A stretch of DNA of 64,000 nt from Penicillium oxalicum (lineage: Eukaryota > Ascomycota > Eurotiomycetes > Eurotiales > Aspergillaceae): NCBI RefSeq assembly GCF_001723175.1, contig NC_064650.1, positions 1,302,001-1,366,000 on the forward strand, read 5' to 3'. The translations under genes were made by a program, and so were the position numbers. Below, piece after piece: positions 32,109-43,744 of this stretch. Under the pieces are notes generated by a model that saw nothing but the letters and a program-made list of their open reading frames with translations, did no database searches and was not told the DNA's origin. Each line of letters starts with the position of its first letter. Positions within the stretch are counted from its first letter, which is position 1.

Positions 32109-33623
32109 GATTGCAGTGATTTTGAGCAACCTGTCTTCCAGCGTGGCAAGCACAGAGGGACTTTCGTATGAGGTTGAAGGATGGTCGTCGTACAAGTGAG
32201 TGAGTGTCGAGCTGGTTGGCACGAAGAGGGTGATATGAAAGGCTTTATGGTCACAAACAGTTGGATGCGAGACCCTGGTCGATTGGGCAGCTTTGGGGAG
32301 ATTGGTAGAGCGACCATGGAGGAGACATCCCAGGACTTAATTAAAGTCCTCGAACCGCTCAGCATAGTTGGGTTGCGAGCGCGTCGACGCGCCTGTGGAG
32401 GGGTGGAATGCGCAGGCGGCATGGCAAGAATTTGGGCTGTCAGTACGGAGTCGGTGGAGAGCCAATGATGGCATTGATGCTCGTACGCCATTAGCTGGCG
32501 CATTGATCTTCTGGAATGTCAATCAGAGGGCTCTCTGAGTGTATCAGGGATGGTGTCCCTGGAGGAGTCGAAGCGAAGGTCCTTTGATGCCCTTTCTAAT
32601 GTGGGACTGGCCCACAGCCACCACACATTGGTCCTTGCAACCCATGTGGAAATTTCCAAGGCAGTGAGTGCCCATGTAAAAAACTGCTATGATCGCATCA
32701 TTGACGGGATTTCGTGCGAAGGAGTTGTACCTGAAGGGTTGTGCAAAGAGCACGAACGCGCGGGCAGGGGTAGGTAAACAGGATCCCTCGATGACGCGAG
32801 ATCAACTTTCACCTCGCAACCCCAGGCACTTGGCGTCATTGTCGCCGCGATAAAGCAGTATTTACCAGATTGTTCAGAAAGATCAATTCGCAAAAGCTGT
32901 AGACATCGTCGGCTGAAGATGAAAAGGTAATTCATGCGGCAACCTGTCGAGCGAACTACAGAGCCGTGTAGTAGAGCCCTTCGATCCGTATAGTAAGTAC
33001 ATCACGTGATGACAGGGGTAGGTGCCCTATGGACAGCAAGGACTTGAGGTTTGAAAGATCATCCAGGAGGAGAGGATGGCCCTTTAAAGCTTTTTTTGAT
33101 CATTGTGTACATTCAAAACAGAAGCCTTGAATACTTGACTGTGAGACCTCAATGTCGGAATGTCAACGAAATATGCGCGGTTCTACGTTTGATACACGGC
33201 GTCTGGGGACAGACCATTCAGCAACGACGCTCTATACTATTTCTGACGCGATATTAGATCTCTCGTCTTGCCCTTCGACTCTTAATTATCATCAATTCGA
33301 AAACTGAGGATCCTCGCATCAGGCAGGGCAAGAGCACATTTTCTTCTTACATCACGGCTTGCGCCTTGCAAGGACCGCAGGCTCAACAACATCGGCTCTG
33401 ATGCGTGAAGACGAAAAGAAAAATACACAAAGACGGGAGGCTTCAGCATGAACATCTGACCTTCTTATCGAGGCCCAGTTGATCATATAATCCAAATCTT
33501 TTCACGTTCAAACAAGGGAAATTCTACTTGGGTTTTCAGCGAACATGACATTTTGGCCACGGCATTGCCGCATGCTGTCGATGCCTATTACCAAGTGGCC
33601 CTCGCATCCTTTTCAAGACTCGC
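32109..33623. other. Intergenic with one possible unassigned membrane exon
   Basis: 1.5 kb. On the minus strand, 32683-32519 is open from a good acceptor (TAGCAG) to a TGA. It encodes a hydrophobic stretch (FFTWALTALEISTWVARTNV) and a charged tail ending in LREPSD. A plausible donor lies at about 32730, but no full gene could be assembled. Otherwise nothing seen. Confidence 0.35.
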
Positions 33624-35612
33624 TCAGTTGCAGGTGGTGAAATCATCAAGTCCGGTGTCGGGAACGGTCCCCCCTGGAAGACAAAAGGCAACGTGTTCTC
33701 CCTTCAAGTGCTTGAATACACGAGAGTATTCCGCCTATTGGATCTCTTAGTCTACCTCCGAACCCTTTGTGCAATATTTTTGTCGTCGAATTATTAAACT
33801 TACCTCGATTCGATCAACGAATGCCGTGTAGATGTTGTCAGACTTCATCTTCTGACGGACCAAATCCGAAACTCCGCCAAGGATCGCATTGACAGTAGTC
33901 ATCTTGCTATCCCAGGTGAGCAGAGCCGAAACCCCGGCCCCATCACGACGAATAGCCTCTGTGCTACCATAGATGTCTGTCTGAATGTCAGTGAGAGTCC
34001 AATTGTGGATTTTCATAATGCACACTCACTTTGCATCTTCTTGGCGATGGCCATGTTTCTCCACCATACCATTCCCACGGCCTTGTCGAAAAGTACTGTC
34101 GGGAAGACGCTGTAAGGAGTGATGACATCGAGCTCCTGCACGGTCTGGTTTGCAATTGATGGAATACCTGCATTTGAGATATACCCGACGACGTCGCCCG
34201 TGGATGGATCGGTAACATTATTGACGGACGCAAACATGCCAGGAACTTTGGTGGTGACTGAATTGCAAGTGCGAACACGTTCAGCGTTCTTGAAAACACG
34301 ACTGCACAATTCCACATCAATCAAAGATATTCTGCTGGCATGCCCATATCTATAACTCACCGAATAATATCAACATCATAATAGGGCATCTCCATTACTT
34401 TCCAAGTTTCATGGCTAGAGAACCAGTATCCTATTCGAATCGACATCAGCGCTGCATGATTTCTTCCCGATACAGAGAAAAGCTCACCTTTCTGGACAGT
34501 AATGGGGCCATACTTGCCCATGTGATAGTCAACACTCTCCAGCTTGGCTCTCTTGAATGTCCAAAGATTCTCGATTTCGAGATCAGACAGACCCCCGAAG
34601 AATTGGAGCCACCACGTGAACAATTCTCCCTCAAAAGGGTCATCAAGGTAGCTAGATCCCTCACAAGCATAGCTCTGACCAGGATGATGGACCGGTAATG
34701 ACTGGTCCTTGATGTCCACGACAGCGCAAAGTTTACCTGATCCTTGGTAGAAAATCTGAGCAGAGAGAATTGTATCAGTACGGTCAGACACATCCCATCA
34801 TGTCCTTTTCTGAGAGCCAGGAAATTCATACGTGGGCTATCGTAGTCTTGGTATAATCCATCCAAGACTGCCATTTCTTAGCGAGCTCGCCGTAAGCCTT
34901 GCTGGGCGTGTTTTCGGCAGCCTGAATGAAAGCATACACGGCCCACAGCAGCTCACTGTATTTTTTGTTAGTCTAGGAAAGTCTCAAAGGCTTTTTGTGA
35001 CCACATACCCATTGTCCAGACCCGGAACGCGATTGTTCCAGTCCGACGTAGGGGTTAAATCTTGCGAGGTGGAGGTGAACCAAGGCATGAAACCTCCAAA
35101 TCCAGGATAGCTCTCGTTGAATCTCAGATAGGTCTGCAGTTTGAGGTCCATGATTGATGCCGCGATTTCAGGCGCCGATGAGGGGTCATTTGGAGAGAGA
35201 ACTTGAGCTGCGTCTGCTGACCCCGAAATGGCATGGGCATAGAGCATTATTTGAAGGGACTATCAAGTACAGAAATTAGAGGGTCCTCAAAGCCATCGGC
35301 AGCTAGGAGACTGACCTCTTTGCTCGCAGCACTGAATGGATGTTTGACGGTTTTTTCTCCGGTCGTCCAGTCAATGTTGGTTCCGTCATAAGACATACCG
35401 TTCTCTGAGTTATAAGAGACATCGTTTTGGTGAAATCTCCCTTCCCAGTACAACACATCCTGAATGAAGTTGGAAGGATCTTTCAAAATTTGCTGTTGAG
35501 AATACTGCTGAGCAAAACGACAAGCGCGCTCGCCATGTCTTTGTGGTGCTCCAGGTAAGGCAGTCGCCAAAGTGGCACAGATCAGGCCTAGAGAGACCTG
35601 ATGGAAATACAT
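33624..35612 (-). CDS. Secreted glycoside hydrolase, probable GH162-type endo-beta-1,2-glucanase
   Basis: 521 aa from eight exons: 35612-35316, 35259-35009, 34955-34832, 34755-34488, 34430-34361, 34301-34030, 33976-33804, 33734-33624; all junctions keep frame. Residues 1-19 (MYFHQVSLGLICATLATAL) are a signal peptide. The body is of mixed (alpha/alpha)6-barrel type: GFGGFMPWF, VPGLDNGELLWAVYAF, IFYQGSGKLCAVVDIKD, YLDDPFEGELFTWWLQFFGG, MPYYDVDIIRRVFKNAERVR, ISNAGIPSIANQTVQELDVI, RRDGAGVSALLTWDSK, and a C-terminal CLPGGTVPDTGLDDF. I recall this layout from the Talaromyces endo-beta-1,2-glucanase family (GH162), whose catalytic residues were reported near positions 262 and 446. Acidic residues lie nearby here (E256, E266, E268; D439, D450), but I could not align them. 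It may be another family of the same clan. Its neighbours are an intracellular GH1 enzyme, a sugar porter and a regulator. Confidence 0.62.
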
Positions 35613-36025
35613 CCTGGTGTTCAATCTGTATAGCTCCGAAGCGAGTAGCCAACGAAGCACAAAGTCCACAGTTCGAGTTGGGCGAGTCTCGATTTAGAGA
35701 TTTAATGATGGTTTTTGGGTTGTATTCCAGCAAGATTAACCCTTTCTATTTATCTATTTCCACACGACAATCACAACTCATTAAAGAGAGATGACACGCA
35801 GTGTGAAAACCCCACCTGCACCTTTCGACTCTAGCGAGGAGAGAATGATGCCCTGTTGTCCGCGATCCAATCGACTGCATCTCCACTATCCCCGCATGGT
35901 CTGGGGAATAGCCGCCTCCTCGAAACCAGAGAGCCAGCCAGGAGCTAGTGAGTTGTATTGAAGAGGGCACTTCAAGGCAAAAGTATTCTGTAGTGGGGCT
36001 TGGAAGTTGTTCCAAAGATTCGGTG

Positions 36026-36035
36026 TCGGAGAAAT
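36026..36035 (+). promoter_or_regulatory. TCGGAGAAAT motif upstream of the glucanase-like gene
   Basis: TCGGAGAAAT lies about 415 bp upstream of the glucanase ATG. It shares TCGGAGAA with the two repeats in the GH1/MFS divergent promoter. It is proposed as a regulator site by comparison within the window only. Confidence 0.3.
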
Positions 36036-36134
36036 AGAGTGATAGACAGTTCTGAACGAGCAAGATCGTCCAGTGTGGGTTACATAGCTGTATACGACAC
36101 CCCCAAGAACCCCACGCCCAACGGGTCCGAGTGT

Positions 36135-36153
36135 CGGCGGTTCGGAGATTCGG
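36135..36153 (+). promoter_or_regulatory. Triple CGG direct repeat (CGG-N5-CGG-N5-CGG)
   Basis: CGG triplets at 36135, 36143 and 36151 are spaced exactly 8 bp apart, and the middle one is part of TCGGAGATT. CGG triplets are the half-sites of Zn2Cys6 proteins. The array lies about 530 bp upstream of the glucanase ATG and next to the regulator gene. Confidence 0.4.
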
Positions 36154-36721
36154 CGAAATAGAGGGCTTGGTATCTGATCCAGTTGGATCAGACTCGGGAA
36201 ATCGGGGGTTCTCCAAAGGCCGAAGGTCAACATGGTGATCTTTTGAGGGCTCCGCTTTTGTTACATGTGGTCCACAAGGCATAGTGTTTACGAATGTCTG
36301 AGCATTTTTTAACTATTCAGCAAGTGTTCTCGAACACCACCCAACACCGAATGGGAGTGACTCGAGGCTATGCTTGAATTGATCTGACTATGTTGAGAAG
36401 GCGAGTGGATCCACTATACTACTAACCGGACTCAAATGCCTCCTTGTCTGGTCGCGCAGTACATATACAGCTCCCATCGTACGATCGCGTTTCGCCAGTT
36501 GCCAGCAAACTTTTAAGCGGCATTATCACCGCACGCAACAAGAAATAGGTTACGTGACATGTAAACTCTGCTCTGCCTCTGCCAGGAAGGATTTGGAATG
36601 TTCTGTCTCATTCGTCTTGAAATGTGCAAGGTTGAATACTGTGATGAGGCCAATGACCGACTCAAAACAGCTTCAAGTAGCCGAAGAAGATACGTGTAAG
36701 TCAGCGTTATCTTTATTTTCT

Positions 36722-38696
36722 TCAAACCGATCGACGTAAAGTATCCGATGCCTTGGAATCAAGTCGAGTCAAAATATCAAGAAGCACAGAGAGATCTGCC
36801 TGCGCACGAGCAGACAGGGGTGAATTCTCATGCTGATCAATAATTTCCAAAAGGCTTGCGCCGATCAAGCGTATCTTCTCCACCTAATTGCACTATCGTC
36901 AGTTCATGCCGCGTGACGATGTTCGAGTGGCACGAGAGAACTTACGCAGGGCTCGCCGTTGACTTGGAGTGCCCAGAAGGGGGCATCTCGGATGGTTTTT
37001 AGCATGCCCCGAGCAATTTCGGTTTTCCTCAAAAGCAACAACTCGCCGTGATCCGTGGGGAAATATTGAATCTCTTCAAACTTTTGCGCAATGACCATTT
37101 TAAGGCAATGAAGGGAGACGTACAGATTCGCCGCTTGGATAGTGTAGGTTCGTGACAAGCGATCGATGGTATCTTTGTCAAATTGAGCATTTGCCAGAAG
37201 TTGATGATCTTGTAGAGGAGGGGGAAGATCGTCCAGAGAAGTGACGAAGAGGACGTAGAGCTGATCCAACCGTAGTCTTTCTTCAGGTGAGAAAGCATGA
37301 AGGGGCCCCATTGGCCCTATCTTACGGCTTTCGATCAGACGAATCTCCAAAAGAAGGTCCGATGCTAACTGCCAAAGACGTAAATTGGCATTGAATCCGG
37401 TCAAAAAGCTTTTCCGGGGACTTGGACCGTCCGCATTTGTATTTCCTGGTGTCGCTACGAATTCGTCGTCGACACCAGTAGGATGACCGATGGAGATCCC
37501 TGATTCAAAGGAGAACTTGTGAATAGTAATCGGACGGTTGTTCAGAATTGCAGCAGACTTGTCCCCAATATAAGTAATCCAGAATGCCCTGCGACGAAAC
37601 TCGGCCTCGAGGGGATGAAGACCTTTGATTGACGCCTCATCGTGCATTTGAAGCACTTGGGCCAGCCGAGTTGCTTCGCCGAAAATGTGCCATGAGAGCC
37701 TTGGCTTTCCAGCGGCGTGCATACAATTGGAATGCAGGTACCTGATGACAACGGAATTGGCATTGGGATATTCCAAGTCTGCCTCGAGATATGTGGCTAG
37801 ACAACTGCGGGAGGCCTGTAGAAAGACATCTGCAACTAGGTCACCATCCGGAAAAATGTTCTTGGGGAGAAGAAACGCCACTTCAGCACAGACAGCCGAG
37901 ATAAGAGTGAAGGTCATGTCCGGCCACAGTTCAGGAAATTTCAAATTTTGATACCCATCTACCAGATTCACACTGGCCCCTCTGGCTATGTGAGTCTCAT
38001 CACGCTGAACGAAATAGCTCAATCCCTGCCGAATACTGTGCTCATGAACAAGAGGAATGAGAGGAAACAGGTAGTCGAAGAACAAATCAAAGCAGCGATT
38101 GACAAGTTCCTCCAAGACACCAGATGAGCGCTGCAGGTAGAGTTCTCGAGCAAGGGCATCCCATCGGCACAGAGCTGTGGCGGCTCCTCCAGCTGAAGTA
38201 GGATGAGATAATGGCGTTGGTATGGTATGAATGGTCGCTGGTGAAAGGCTGGGATCTAAATCGAGGGAAGAATTGATCCCTGGTCTCCAAGGCTCAGGAT
38301 TCTCTGAGCGTCCAGGAGCCTCAAATAGCCTTTGTGAGGGAGGCCGCCTTTGCACTTGCAAGGCTGGTGTAACTGGGCTGTGAAAAGAGGGTCTTGTCGC
38401 TTCCGTGTTCACTTCTGTATTCACTTCACGTCTCCGAGCCTTCGGGCCACGTCGAGAGACTGGGGATTCAAATTTACATTGCTCTCCGGCAAGACGGCAA
38501 CTGGCACACCCGGACGATGGATCAGGGTAGTTGCACTAGCAATTCGGCAGTTTAGCTTGGATGAAGTCAAGCTTTTCAGGCCGTTCGGTTGCAGTCACGC
38601 ATCTGATCGATGACCCACCTTTGCTTTGCGGCGTCGACAGCGATCGCAGGCTCTGGCAGCTAGTCGCGGGAAATCCCCAGGACGAGTGACAGCCAT
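36722..38696 (-). CDS. Zn2Cys6 fungal transcription factor of the sugar cluster
   Basis: 609 aa from three exons: 38696-38619, 38535-36946, 36883-36722. The Zn2Cys6 cluster is split by intron 1: ARACDRCRRRKAK | CNYPDPSSGCASCRLAGEQC (C-x2-C-x6-C, then C-x2-C-x6-C). It is followed by a basic segment (SRRGPKARRR) and a Pro-rich linker. The fungal-specific regulatory domain (PF04082 type) covers about 130-380, with VNRCFDLFFDYLFPLIPLVH, SWHIFGEATRLAQVLQMHDE and PLEAEFRRRAFWITYIGDKS. The last exon adds VEKIRLIGASLLEIIDQHEN, confirming the C-terminus; reading through the donor at 36945 would end after 13 residues. Lying between the two hydrolase genes on the same strand, it is the obvious pathway-specific activator candidate. 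Confidence 0.88.
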
Positions 38697-39081
38697 CACA
38701 TCGAGAGTGTGAGAGCCGGGGTAGGCGGAGAAATATATCAACCTGCAAGTCCCGCTTCGACGAAGAGTAAAGTGAACACGGCAAAATAGGAAACTGGGCC
38801 ACGATCAGTTTGTCCGGCAGATCCCCGCCTTTCACCCGTCGGAGTTTCCCCGACGAAGAGCCCACGACTAGAGTGTCACACAGAATCTGATCTTTTGAGC
38901 ACACTCGTTGCGCAATTTTAAATAGTCAAAACAACCAAACCCGATCTCGAAAGATAGAAGCTACGTAATTCGATTAATTCGGCGTACAGGCATGTAATTT
39001 CGGAAATCTTTCAATCGTGTGTGGTCTAGTAGATCAGCAAGAGCCTCCTCTTGCTTCAACTATCACGGATATGCTGCACTT
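38697..39081. other. Regulator promoter
   Basis: 385 bp between the GH1 stop and the regulator start. Contains the inverted CGG repeat listed separately. No gene. Confidence 0.55.
38837..38855. promoter_or_regulatory. Inverted repeat CGTCGG-N7-CCGACG in the regulator's own promoter
   Basis: A perfect 6-bp inverted repeat with a 7-bp spacer, containing CGG-N7-CCG, the classical architecture for a Zn2Cys6 dimer. It also includes TCGGAGTTT, close to the TCGGAGA motif of the neighbouring promoters. It lies about 140 bp upstream of the regulator ATG, which suggests autoregulation. Confidence 0.45.
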
Positions 39082-41378
<2,297 letters not shown>

Positions 41379-42994
41379 ATGGCTCCTGCTGCAGCTCACG
41401 CTACCGAGGGTATCATTTCACCCATCGACATTGAGTCGATGCCGCCGTTTTGGCGACGGAAAAATGGCATTCTGCTTTATTTCCTCCTCACGTCCTCTCT
41501 ACTGGCGAGTGCGGCACTTGGTATAGACGGCGTAAGTCGACTGAGCCATTTTATTTTCCCCGTCGGTGGGACATCAAAACTAATCCTACTTTTTTTGTAT
41601 AGTCAATGACAAACGGAATGCAAGTTCTCAACTCCTGGCAAGATAGGTTTGGGCACCCTGAAGGCGCCAAACTGGGCTTCTTTGGTGCGTCTAATGCAAT
41701 TGGAGGCGTAATTCCCTTCATCTTTCTGAGTTGGATTGGCGACAAATGGGGTCGTCGACTTCCTACCGCTCTTGGGTCGGTTGTGATCATCGTCGGAGTC
41801 ATCATCGAGTTCTTCGCGACCTCCCTCAACATGTATATCGGTGGCAAAGTCATCTTGGGTGTTGGCTCGTCTCTAATTCAAATGGGTGCCCCGGTCCTGG
41901 TCACCGAGCTGGCTCATCCAAAAGAGCGTGTGCAGGTTACAACCTTTTACAACACGTCGATTGTTCTGGGCTATGTCATTGGTGCCTGGGCCACATTTGG
42001 CTGCTATCGTATCAACAGCCAATGGAGTTGGCGTCTTCCAACTCTCATTCAAATTGTGCCCTCGGCCTACCAATTTTGCCTCATCTGGTTCTGTCCTGAG
42101 TCGCCGCGATGGTTGATGGCAAAGGGGCGTACCCAAGAGGCGCGTGAAATTTTGATCAAGTTCCACGGCGAATGTGATCCTCATTCCGAGCTAGTTGAAG
42201 TTGAATGCGTTGAGATTCAACAGGCTATTCTCAAGGATGCTGAGAATAACATGACCTGGAAGGACTTTTTCTCCTCCAAGGCCAATCTGAAGCGAATTTT
42301 CCTTTGCTTTGCGACAGCCCTTTTCAGTCAGAGTTCCGGAAATTTGCTCGTCTCCAACTACCTGACCCAAATCCTCAAGGATACTGGTTTGAAGACCGAG
42401 TACGAGATCACGCTAGTCAATGGGATGGTCACTTTGTGGCAGTATATTGTGGCAATTTTTGTCACACTCATCATTGATCGCTTCCGCCGCCGATTCTTCT
42501 TTCTCACCGGGTCAGGCGGTGTTCTTGTCACTTTTGTTGTTTGGACGATTGCGGCTCAGCAATATCTGGAACACAACTCACTGGCAGCCGGTCGGCTGGT
42601 CATTGCGTGCATCTTCGTTTTCCAGGCATTTTATACCTTCGCTTGGACCAATTTGATTGTGACGTATCCTCTCGAGGTGGTCACTTTGCAGATGCGGGCC
42701 AAAGCGTGGGCTTTTGTTCTGCTCACCATCCAAGTATCTTCCATTTTCGGCAGCTACGTGAACCCCATCGCCCTCAAAAACATTGGATGGAAGTTCTACA
42801 TCTACTATTGTGCCTGGGTATTCATTGTCTTCCTTGTCGTGTACTTCTTCTTTGTTGAAACAGCTGGCCCGACATTGGAAGAGCTCGCCTATCTCTTCGA
42901 AGGTGAGGATGCAAAGCAAAACCTGGTACACCAGATCCAGGATAAGAAGCAGCAAATTTCCTATGAGGAGCACGTGGAAGACAAGCTGGCTTGA
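41379..42994 (+). CDS. MFS sugar porter (lactose permease/cellodextrin transporter type)
   Basis: 514 aa from two exons (41379-41531, 41603-42994). Twelve hydrophobic helices are visible. Sugar-porter signatures are GDKWGRR after helix 2, the Q-rich region LTELAHPKER, PESPRWLMAKGR before the central loop, IDRFRRRFFFL, and the C-terminal VETAGPTLEELAYLFEG. The loop ERVQVTTFYNTSIVLGYVIG and the overall length resemble the fungal LAC12/cellodextrin-transporter branch, which imports beta-linked disaccharides or oligosaccharides with protons. Divergent from the GH1 beta-glucosidase, it would supply that enzyme with substrate. Exon 1 is short and holds the cytosolic N-terminus and half of helix 1. 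Confidence 0.9.
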
Positions 42995-43270
42995 AATCCA
43001 CCAGGTGGATTATAACTGATAGCATTCAAATGATGCGACGTAACATTCACTAGGTAATGACTAAAAACACTTGAATGCATCTTGATCAGATATCTTGAGT
43101 AATGCAACAGTCTCCTGCGATAGAAAAGATTGACCCTTCCACCTCAGACAAGTGATACCCGAATGAATGCAACAGATAACTTGCTGAGCCTGGCCATCCT
43201 ATCAATTATGACGGATAATATGAAGCGTCCTTGCTTACCTCTAGAAAAGACGACCTTAGATCAAAAAGGT
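42995..43270. other. 3' flank of the porter gene, no gene seen
   Basis: 276 bp of non-coding sequence leading into the A/G tract. Confidence 0.6.
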
Positions 43271-43292
43271 GAAAAAAAAAAGAAAAAAAAAG

Positions 43293-43374
<82 letters not shown>

Positions 43375-43463
43375 AAAAAAAAAAAAAAAAAGAAAAAAAA
43401 AAAGAAAAAAAAAGAAAAAAAAAAAAAAAAAAAAAAAAAGAAAAAAAAAAGAAAAAAAAAAAG

Positions 43464-43495
<32 letters not shown>

Positions 43496-43511
43496 AAAAA
43501 AAAAAGAAAAA

Positions 43512-43543
<32 letters not shown>

Positions 43544-43620
43544 AAAAAAAAGAAAAAAAAGAAAAAAAAAGAAAAAAAAAGAAAAAAAAAAAAAAAAAAA
43601 AAAAAAGAAAAAAAAAGAAA
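43271..43620. repeat. 350-bp A/G-only purine tract, (G)A(7-30) repeats
   Basis: Uninterrupted stretch made only of A with single G residues every 7-30 bases. Read from the other strand it is a T-rich run lying immediately 3' of the 5S rRNA gene. The poly-Lys and poly-Phe open frames across it are artefacts of composition. Length in the assembly may be unreliable. Confidence 0.95.
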
Positions 43621-43625
43621 CAAAA

Positions 43626-43744
43626 ACATACAACAGTCAGGATTCGCATGTGGTCACCCACCATACTACTAACTGACCGGCGTGTGGCTTAAGTACGGCT
43701 GAGCGGACGGGAAGCCCTGTTTTCCACACCCTATGGTCGTATGT
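43626..43744 (-). rRNA. 5S ribosomal RNA
   Basis: 119-nt gene on the minus strand. It begins ACATACGACCATAGGGTGTG at 43744 and ends TTGTATGT at 43626, so the terminal helix pairs. The GGTGTGG/CCACACGCC helix is intact, as is the inner helix GTCAG/CTGAC, and CTTCCCGTCCGCTCAGCC follows the Aspergillus-type 5S. A T5 terminator follows at once. The 3' half (positions about 70-110) differs from the usual Aspergillus sequence but keeps pairing, so it looks functional rather than decayed. 5S genes in these fungi are dispersed singly, as here. Confidence 0.9.

Larger units (their letters stand above)
35613..36721. other. Promoter region of the glucanase-like gene
   Basis: 1.1 kb between the regulator gene end and the glucanase start, both on the minus strand. 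Open frames over 35746-36282 have no family features. It holds the CGG array and TCGGAGA motifs listed separately. Confidence 0.55.

Noticed and set aside
43130..43676. Long poly-Lys and poly-Phe frames over the purine tract
   Set aside because: Produced solely by A/G-only composition; not proteins.
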